Of a stretch of DNA of 64,000 nt, positions 56,642 to 64,000 are shown one piece after another (the first letter of the stretch is position 1; each line of letters opens with the position of its first letter). The stretch is from Pseudonectria foliicola (Eukaryota > Ascomycota > Sordariomycetes > Hypocreales > Nectriaceae). The position numbers were made by a program, and so were the translations under genes. The notes beneath the pieces are model-generated. The model worked only from the letters and a program-made list of their open reading frames with translations, did no database searches and had not been told where the DNA came from. The DNA lies in assembly GCA_003693505.1 (NCBI GenBank), contig QUZD01000077.1:372001-436000 (forward strand), in the 5' to 3' direction.

Positions 56642-57901
56642 ATGACTGCTCCCCTCAACTCGGACCCCGTGGCCACGCCGCCGCGCCCGCCGTCGCCCGT
56701 CCACTCCTTCGGCACGCTCGCCGTCCACGCCGGCTCCCCCCACGATCCCACCACCGGCGCCGTCATCGAGTCCATCTCCCTCTCCACCACCTTTGCCCAG
56801 ACGGCCGTCGGCCAGCCCGTCGGCGAGTATGAGTACTCGCGCTCCTCCAACCCCAACCGCACCAACTTTGAGACGGCCGTCGCCGCCCTCGAGCACGCAA
56901 AGTACGCCCTCGCCTTCTCCAGCGGCTCCGCCACCACGGCCAACATCCTCCAGAGCCTCGCCGCCGGCTCCCACGTCATCTCCGTCTCCGACGTCTACGG
57001 CGGCACCCACCGCTACTTTACCCAGGTCGCAAAGGCCCACGGCGTCAAGGTCACCTTCACCCCCGAGATCGAGGTCGACATCAGCGAGCACATCAACGAC
57101 CAGACCCGCCTCATCTGGATCGAGAGCCCCAGCAACCCGACCCTGCGCCTAGTCGACATCCGCGCCGTCGTCTCCGAGGCCCACAAGCGCGGCGTCCTCG
57201 TCGTCGTCGACAACACCTTCCTCTCCCCCTACGTCCAGAACCCGCTGGATCTCGGCGCCGACATTGTCGTCCACAGCGTCACAAAGTACATCAACGGCCA
57301 CAGCGACGTCGTCATGGGCGTCGCCGCCTTCAACAGCGACGAGCTCAAGGCCCGCCTCGGCTTCCTCCAGAACGCCATCGGCGCCGTCCCCTCGGCCTTT
57401 GACTGCTGGCTCGCCCACCGCGGCCTCAAGACGCTCCACCTCCGCGCCCGCGAGGCTACCCGCAACGCCACCGCCGTCGCCGAGGCCCTCGAGGCCTCCC
57501 CCCTCACCATTGCCGTCAACTACCCCGGCCTGGCATCCCACCCTCACCACCACATCGCTCTCAAGCAGCACCGCAACGGCATGGGTGGCGGCATGCTCTC
57601 CTTCCGCATCCAGGGCGGCCACGCCGCCGCCGAGCGCTTCTGCCAGGTCACCAAGATCTTTACCCTCGCCGAGAGCCTGGGCGGCGTCGAGAGTCTGGTC
57701 GAGGTGCCCAGCAGCATGACCCACGCCGGCATCCCCAAGGATCAGCGCGAGGCCGTCGGCGTCTTTGACGACCTCGTCCGCATCAGCTGCGGTGTCGAGG
57801 ATGCCGACGATCTCACCAAGGACGTTTTGCAGGCCCTCGAGAAGGCCGTCACATCGACAAAGGTTGGACCCAACGGCCTCAACGGTGCCAGCGGACACTA
57901 A
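56642..57901 (+). CDS. CYS3: Cystathionine gamma-lyase, single exon, 419 aa
   Basis: Pyridoxal-phosphate enzyme of transsulfuration that splits cystathionine to cysteine, 2-oxobutanoate and ammonia in the cytosol. Visible signatures are the EYEYSRSSNPNR substrate segment, SSGSATTANI (phosphate loop), YGGTHRYF, the IWIESPSNPTLR block, VVDNTFLSPY with the cofactor-binding Asp, and SVTKYINGHSD with the Schiff-base Lys215. The C-terminus has ESLGGVESLVEVPSSMTHA and ends after a RISCGVEDADDL block. Length matches the fungal family, with a short Pro-rich N-terminal extension. Cystathionine gamma-synthase is related, but SLGGVESL with MTHA and the overall block order favour the lyase. Strong C in third positions suggests high expression. 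Confidence 0.93.
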   Translation: MTAPLNSDPVATPPRPPSPVHSFGTLAVHAGSPHDPTTGAVIESISLSTTFAQTAVGQPVGEYEYSRSSNPNRTNFETAVAALEHAKYALAFSSGSATTANILQSLAAGSHVISVSDVYGGTHRYFTQVAKAHGVKVTFTPEIEVDISEHINDQTRLIWIESPSNPTLRLVDIRAVVSEAHKRGVLVVVDNTFLSPYVQNPLDLGADIVVHSVTKYINGHSDVVMGVAAFNSDELKARLGFLQNAIGAVPSAFDCWLAHRGLKTLHLRAREATRNATAVAEALEASPLTIAVNYPGLASHPHHHIALKQHRNGMGGGMLSFRIQGGHAAAERFCQVTKIFTLAESLGGVESLVEVPSSMTHAGIPKDQREAVGVFDDLVRISCGVEDADDLTKDVLQALEKAVTSTKVGPNGLNGASGH

Positions 57902-58246
57902 CCGCCGCGGGCGCTCGAGCTCTCTTGACGGATCTTTCTTCCCTCTTTTTCTCTCTTATGTGTCATGACGTCCAGGCTGGGACAGGTACGGCTTGTATAG
58001 CTTGCAAGGTGGGAGGGGCAGGTAAAATAGCATTCAGGGCACTGAGGCCCAGCGATACAGTGGTGGAAATTCCGCGGCGTGGGCGGAACGGGACATTGCA
58101 GGGAGTCACGTCCATTGCATTTCATAGCAAGCTCCCTCGTCGAGGCTTTGCAAGACTCTTTAGATACCTATGGATAAGTCGCCAAGGCGAGATCCAGGCG
58201 CAGACCAAACAAAAAAAAATTTGAGTTTATTAATTGGGTATAACTT
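57902..58246. other. Convergent 3' intergenic region
   Basis: 345 bp between the cystathionine gamma-lyase and F-box genes. An A-run and AT-rich segment near 58,209-58,240 fits 3' ends. No gene seen. Confidence 0.55.
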
Positions 58247-59964
58247 CTACTGGTGCATCTCCCCAGCGTGCTCAGCCTCCTCCTCTGCTACACGCCTGTC
58301 AAAGATGTTCTCTGCAAACTCATTGGCAGTGCTGCCAGCCGCCGTCCACTCGCCCCGTCGGTCGTGGATCTCATTCATGCCCTGGCACGCCGTCTCGGCA
58401 ATGTAGTGGAGCTCGTCGAGCGTGTTGGGGTTGCAGTTGGCAAACAGCCCGTCGATGCTCTTCATCCACTGCGACGTCGGGTTCGCAACGGCCGTCTGAT
58501 ATGCGTTGGTGTCGTACTCGACCACACGGGGCGCGCGTCTGCGGTCGGCGAGCTCGTCCAGGTCGTCGTCGTCGCTGCAATTGCTCCCAAGGTACTCTAC
58601 CAGGTCGCCCGTGGGCGTGTTGGGCTGTCGAATGCCCATGACCACCTCGACGAACCGCTGAGAGATGCTGCGGCCCAGTCCGCAGGGGTCGATGAGGTCA
58701 AAATCCGGGTTGCCGGGCACGTCCTCGTGCAGGTAGAGATCGTAGGCAAGAAAAGACGCCCGGCAGACTCGAAGCTCCGGCGCGGCACTCCGCAGAGCCA
58801 TGGCCATCCAGCGACAGTCCTCCCCAGGCCTCTGGTTGGGGAGCCCGACCCAGAGCAGCTTCTTCGAGTCCTCGTTCCAGTCACGCGCCTGGTCGGTTTT
58901 CAAGTAGACCTCATTGAGGTACAGCTCCTCCAGGGTATGTCCAAAGTTCCTCATCGCTACAACAAAGATCTCCGGACGGATCTCGACACGCTTCAGCTCC
59001 AGGCACGTCAGGTTGGGCAAGAGAATATGAGGAACGGGCAAAGATCGTCCTCTCCACTCTTCCACGGGCATCTGCCAAAACTTGGTCTGCTTGAGGCCGC
59101 GGGGCGGGCGGTCGTCGTGGTCCATGCCGATGAGACACAGGCTCTTGAGCTGCTCGGCATTCTCAATCAGGTTCCACAGGCACGACCCAAATAAGCTCAC
59201 GCGGTGCTGTTCAGTTTCATGTCGTCGTATCGTCATGACGAGGTGTTCCAGCACCTCGAGTACTTTCATAATATTCATTACATCACTCGGGTTCATCCAG
59301 AGGTGGCAGACGGCCAGGTCGGTGACATTTTCCAGAACCAGCGAGTTGAGCTTGATGGAGTCCTCCTCTGGCCGGTTGGCAAAGGACTTGAAGGTGTTTG
59401 CGAGAATCATGGTGGCGGCGTTGCAGTGCCGGCCAACAAGCTGGAAGGGGAGGTTGAGTCGCAGCCGGTCAACGTCCCGGCAGTAGAAGAGCATCTCATC
59501 CACTGTCCGGATATAGTCCCACGTAGTAAAGGACGTTTCGTTCATGCAGTACTTTTTCTGCAGCGTTTCACAAAACGCCGTCATGGAGGGCACACGAGCG
59601 AAAACATTGTTGAGAAATTCCACCTCTACTGTCTCCCTCGTCAGTTTCAATAGGAGAGAAGGGCTACCACAGCTCGGCGCCTTCTTTTCAAAAACTCACA
59701 GTCATCTCGAAGAACCATGAGATCAATGTAGAGGCTCTTGCAGTGATAGCCAATGGTCTGCAAGGCATCTATTTGTGGAGGTGCCCTATCACTCGTTTTG
59801 CTCAGTCGCGAGAACTCCAGGTCAAGCGTGCGACAGACAAAGGGCTTCAGAATGCGGTCAAAAAGCCGGCAGACGAGCCGGAGCGGGATAACCGAGTTCT
59901 TGGGCCCGTATGCGACGCATTGCTGGAGGATGGCGTCGACGAGCTCCCGGGGCAGACGGTCCAT
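58247..59964 (-). CDS. F-box protein with leucine-rich-like C-terminal region, two exons, 548 aa
   Basis: Exon 1 is 59,964-59,700 and exon 2 is 59,628-58,247; the 71-bp intron (GTGAGT, AACTGAC branch, GACAG) joins LRDD to LEVEFLNNVF. Residues 1-45 (MDRLPRELVDAILQQC...VIPLRLVCRLFDRI) form an F-box of the type fungi use to bind Skp1 in SCF ubiquitin ligases. The remainder is a series of irregular leucine-rich segments (LNSLVLENVTDL, LKSLCLIGMD, LTCLELKRVEI, LEELYLNEVYL), which fits a substrate-binding solenoid. The C-terminal 130 residues carry an acidic DDDDLDEL patch. Such proteins are numerous in filamentous ascomycetes and their targets are rarely known. Confidence 0.85.
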
Positions 59965-60400
59965 GACGGGTGCGGTTCAGCCGGGTGGGCTGGGGAACAG
60001 GACTATCTACAGATAGTATTGCCGGTGATACTGTCTCATCGGGACTGGCGTGCACCGCTCGGAGATTCCTGGGGCGGGTTGCGGAGGCGGTGCCGAGAGG
60101 CGGTCAAGTTAGGTACCGGCTTGTGCAAGCTTGAAGCTCGAGATAGGAGGTGATGTTGTTGGCTGTGGGTTTGATGGCTGATAATCGGCTAGGCCCAATG
60201 ACGGGCTACCCTCAGGTACCTACAGTACCTACTGGCCATTACCTTGGGTGGGTTTCCCGCTGCGGCGCTGCCCGTATGTATGGGGCATGCAGGGTCCTCC
60301 CGTCCTCAGCCAGGCTACGTACCGTGCTGTACTTTCTTTGTGAGGAAGAAATAGTGCCTTATTCGCAGCTTGCGATTCTCCATCAAAGCCACCTGTTTAT

Positions 60401-60432
<32 letters not shown>

Positions 60433-60433
60433 T
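60401..60433. repeat. GCCA tetranucleotide microsatellite
   Basis: Eight uninterrupted GCCA units; intergenic. Confidence 0.85.
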
Positions 60434-63400
60434 TGGTTTCTAAACATGTGCTGCTAATCGCTCTATGAATGCGAATGTCCGGCGAGTGCACTTTGCATAG
60501 ACTACCCGTAGCACATGGTATGCTACATGGCATGAGTGCTATGAGGGGCCGGCCGGCCAGCTTGGAATGACGTAATCTTACCCATGATGGGCCTTTCACC
60601 AGTAAAGGAAAGCAAAGACATGTTAGCAGATGGCCAGTGGTTCGAGGAAGCCCCAGAGCTCTTGGGTGTTAATAACCGAGTAGTGGATCGTTGGCTGAAA
60701 TTGATACAGTCAACCGACAACCAGCTAAGAAATGCCCGGAAATTACGGCGAAGGGCAGACCAAACCCGACGAGCTGCCCGACGAGCTGCCCAGCAAAAGA
60801 GCCGTGTTGTCAACACGACGAGGCTGAACTAGACTTGCATAAAAAGAGAAGTGGCTGGGGAGATGCATGCAGGTGATCAGATCCAGACAATTGGCAAGCC
60901 ACCTGATCTGTACAGTAACCTGTCTACCTACCTAGCTTACCTTGACTACAGATTGATGCCAGCCAAACTGGGTAGCCCGAACTTGTCAAGCTGGATTGCG
61001 GCAGCTTGGAAACGAGCGCGCCAAGCTAGACGCTTCCGTGAGCGGCGGCCCAAACTTTATGGGGGCAGGCGTTTATTAGGCGAGCGTGGGGTTCGTCTTA
61101 CGAGGTCCCCGTGGTCCCTTTCCACTTGTTTGGGGATGCCTACTTCAGCTTGGGTGAGAGCCATTGGCCTGCACCGAGACACAATCGCAGACGTGCAGGG
61201 ACACAAAAGGGCAATGGAAAGAGAAGAGAGGGTTGCGCCGGCGCGCGCCGAGGTTTCCACGGGCTGCACGGCTGTGAGGTAACCAACCCGGACCGCAATG
61301 AGGACTGATGAGCCAGTCGGCCCTACATGGTAGTTTCCAGACAGCGGTAAAAGGTGGGCACGCACGAGACTCGCTTCAGCAGCATGGTATCATATTACAA
61401 AGTGCATGTCAAAAACACGGCGAAGACGGACAAATGGACCCTGGTAGCCGCATGGGTACACATGGGGTGGATGCCGTGGATGCCGGCTCTGTTCTTGATG
61501 CCCCGTTCGTGCCGCCATCTCCAGCCCGAAGCGCTTGATTGGCTGGCGGGCGAGGGATGGCAATCTGCGACGGCTCGAGTTCCGAAGGGTTGGGTTTTTC
61601 TTCTTCTCTTTGCCTTCTTCTGCCCTTGGTGAGGTTGCGCCGTGCCATGTATGTTGTACCACTGTACTTTACATGGCACAGTAGATGTCCAGTAAGAATG
61701 GGTCTAATGAGTAGCGACTTGCATGGTGGCATAGCCCGCGGATGAAGTGGGCCAGAAGCGGCCTCGCTGCACTCGCAGTGAAGGAAGGAGCCATGTTTAT
61801 GTTTGTTGAGCAGCAGAGTTGAATCCTCTCATCTTCTCCCATACCAGATGCAAGGTTGCCGAGCACCGCTGGCTGTAGGCCGGGTCGAATTGAGTCAATG
61901 GCACCCAATCGGTCTGGACTGTACAGATACATGTGCTGTGGATGATGTGCCATCCAAGACAAGGGTATGGACGGATTACAAGGGATGCAACCAAGCAGTT
62001 GAGGATAGGTTGGATGGCACGTGAATCCACAGCCCACATCCCGGAGGAGCTGGGATAGGCCAATGGCTCCTCGTGCTCGGAAAATGTGCTGGGTGGATCT
62101 GAAATGATGCGTCGATGGATCATGAGCCTAATCGTGAGGAGTACTCCGTAGGGATTCCAGTGCAGAACCCGGCCATGTCAGTGCTGAAGAGAAGGACAAC
62201 AGCTGCTTGCAGTCGGCCATGCCGTTGACCGTGGAGAAGTCGGCAGGTCGGCCTTGGACGGTGGTTGCTCGGTGGAGATCTCGTATTGAGAGTGTTTGGA
62301 ACTCGGTGGTCGGAAGTCAAAAAAAAAGGCCCAACATCAACATGGTGGCCGAGCAAAAGACGTGGTTGGGTATGGGAAAGCGCAAATGGCACACTGCGCG
62401 TCGCAAATCGAGCACTACTGCCCCCGGAGGCGCGGAGAACAGACACCTACAGTACCAGTTGCCAGGCAAGCTACCACACCACCTTCTTACAGTACTACGG
62501 AGTGCCAGGCCAGAGTGTCAGGGCGCCAGAGCGCGAAACTAAGGTGACAAAGTGACCACACCGCACCCTGTTGAGATAAGCCAAGAGAACGGCCCCACAA
62601 TCGGCACCGTCATTGCGAGCGTTTGAAGCCAGCAGTCGGGTGAGTGAGTGAAGCGCGCTCATCAATCCATAGTCTGCTACAGTTGTACTCTGTACAGTAT
62701 GCAGAAGTGGACCACAGGCCTGTTAGCGCCAAGGCAGCCAAGAGCGCCAAGAGCCGGCTAGGTGCTGGGCCAGGCCGAGGCCGAAAGCATCGTGATGACA
62801 TGCTAGAAAGAGGAGCGAGAGGGAAGCGGCAAAGGGAGACGGCTCTGTATTTCCTTGGGGCGGAAATGAACACAATGAACCAGGGCGCAAGGCCAAGCAA
62901 GCGATCAATCAATGTCTAAAGGTCTGAAGTTGAGGGCGGCAAGAGAGGTGACAGGAAGGGAGAGTACTTGGGTGAGCGCTTTACAGACTACAGACCGCAG
63001 ACTAATTACAGACTACAGATACTCCGTACATCACTCCACGCGCTCCCGTGCCTGGGCCTAGGGTGCGCAACGCCGAGGACTGTAGCATTGAGTTCAGGTT
63101 CCTACGATAGCGTGCCTCATCAGTGCCTGGCCTGTCTGCTTGTCTGCTTGTCTGCTTGTATCCGTTATCCGTCCTTGCATGTACTGGGTACCTGGGCTCC
63201 ATTGCACCAATCAGGAGCCTGCTCCGGTGTGGAAAGACAGCTCCGGGCCAGCCAAGTCAAGCCAAGCCAAGCCAAGTCAACCCAGGCCTAGCCTAGCCTA
63301 GTCTAGGCCCAGTACCTAGCAACCAGCAGCCCAGCATGGAGCCCAGCATGGAGCCCAGCAAGCTCTGCAAGGCATTGTCTGGCCGGCCTGCCTGCCTGCC

Positions 63401-63481
63401 TGCCTGCCTCTCTCTGCCTGCCTAGCTTGGCAATCCGTACGGAGTACTGTACAGATGCCAGTGAGCGTTCCATTTCTCTGA

Positions 63482-63541
63482 GTGTTGGTGCTGGTACCGC
63501 TGCTGGTGTTGGTGCTGGCGCTGGTGCTGGTGCTGGTGCTG
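63482..63541. repeat. GGTGCT-type hexanucleotide repeat
   Basis: Degenerate copies of GGTGCT over about 60 bases, upstream of the secreted-protein gene at the window edge. Confidence 0.75.
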
Positions 63542-63936
63542 GTAAATAATCAAACCGAGACCGAGACCGAGACCACTCGGCTCCTGCTTCCACCTCTTCC
63601 ACTTCTTCCACCTCTTTCACCTCTTCCACCTGCTGTTAAAAGCACCCAGCTGCCCCTGCCCGTTGATTGGAGCCTTTATTTTTTTCTCCCTCTCTCCCTC
63701 TCTCTCCCGCCACCAACGTCCAATCCCCATTCACCTTCCTCGGCATTCTTCTTGTGGCTCTTGTTGTTTTCCCCATCACCAACACAACCACATTCACCAA
63801 CACCAACACCAACACCAACCACCATTACCGTTACCGCTACCGTTACCAACACAGCCACATTCAGCACAGCATATTTCCATTCCCTGCTCTCTACTGGAAA
63901 TCGCCTCTTTGCTACCTTCTAGCCTTCATCCGCCAC

Positions 63937-64000
63937 CATGCGCTCTACCTTTGCTGTCCTCGCGGCCGTCGCCGTCGCCGCCGTCTCGGCACAGACCCAA
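63937..64000 (+). CDS. N-terminus of a secreted protein, cut by the window edge
   Basis: The ATG is in an ideal context (GCCACCATGC) after a long CT- and CA-rich leader. The 21 codons visible read as a signal peptide: Arg2, a hydrophobic Ala/Val core, and a likely cleavage site after VSA. The rest of the gene lies beyond the window, so the family cannot be stated. Confidence 0.75.

Larger units (their letters stand above)
59965..63936. other. Intergenic region, 4.0 kb
   Basis: Left end is the F-box promoter. It holds a GCCA microsatellite, TACTCCGTA/TACGGAGTA motifs (62,142; 63,020; 63,438), CCTG and GGTGCT repeats near 63.4-63.5 kb, and then a CT/CA-rich leader of the gene at the right edge. 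A frame at 60,584-60,832 (82 codons, ATG, basic) looks mildly protein-like but lacks any recognised domain, so I leave it uncalled. Confidence 0.5.

Noticed and set aside
57149..57898. 249-codon frame opposite cystathionine gamma-lyase
   Set aside because: Antisense shadow of a C-ending coding sequence.
60584..60832. 82-codon basic frame as a small gene or transposase remnant
   Set aside because: ATG and open frame only; no recognisable domain, no inverted repeats or target duplication seen around it.
1..64000. tRNA, 5S rRNA or telomere repeats
   Set aside because: I looked for B-box GGTTCRA strings on both strands, 5S-like blocks and TTAGGG arrays. The few GGTTCGA hits lie in coding sequence or lack an A box and cloverleaf; no telomere arrays seen.

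Overview
The window looks like nuclear chromosomal DNA from a GC-rich filamentous ascomycete (Pezizomycotina, most probably Sordariomycetes; the genus cannot be set by eye). The evidence is short introns (47-136 bp) with GTRNGT donors, CTRAC-like branch points and YAG acceptors; loosely packed single-copy genes on both strands; Zn2Cys6 transcription factors; and long CT-rich leaders. I see no rRNA, tRNA, CRISPR array, recognisable transposon or virus. I support 20 protein genes, counting one cut by the right edge. Most have 0-3 introns, and I rebuilt the exon junctions from splice signals and reading frame.

Layout. 1-4.26 kb holds no gene but has microsatellites and short dispersed motifs. 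4.3-12.1 kb carries a disordered fungal protein (+), lumazine synthase RIB4 (-) and an MLH2/PMS1-type MutL homologue (+) that has an in-frame TAG or a very short intron. 12.1-15.8 kb is intergenic. 15.8-26.0 kb carries a TRP/Flc-like membrane channel (+), then REX1-type RNA exonuclease, a SET-MYND protein and the ER exchange factor SIL1 (all -). 27.5-32.5 kb carries a His-rich small secreted protein, a membrane-anchored monothiol glutaredoxin, an 81-residue small protein and a zinc-free medium-chain reductase (all +). 32.6-38.2 kb carries a small two-helix membrane protein, a Zn2Cys6 factor and a bHLH factor (all -). 38.2-47.5 kb is a 9.3-kb stretch without a supportable gene. 47.5-53.5 kb carries PEX5 (-) divergent from RPF2 (+), then a second Zn2Cys6 factor (-). 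56.6-60.0 kb carries cystathionine gamma-lyase (+) convergent with an F-box protein (-). 60-63.9 kb is intergenic, and the first 21 codons of a secreted protein start at 63,937.

The genes do not form an obvious cluster. They are mainly housekeeping: riboflavin and cysteine synthesis, mismatch repair, RNA processing and ribosome assembly, ER folding, peroxisome import, redox control and calcium/membrane channel function, with three transcription factors between them. The least ordinary things are the MLH2 interruption, the His-rich secreted peptide precursor, the small membrane protein of unknown family, and two short motifs (TACGGAGTA and TACAGATTAC) that recur in intergenic DNA far more often than chance predicts.
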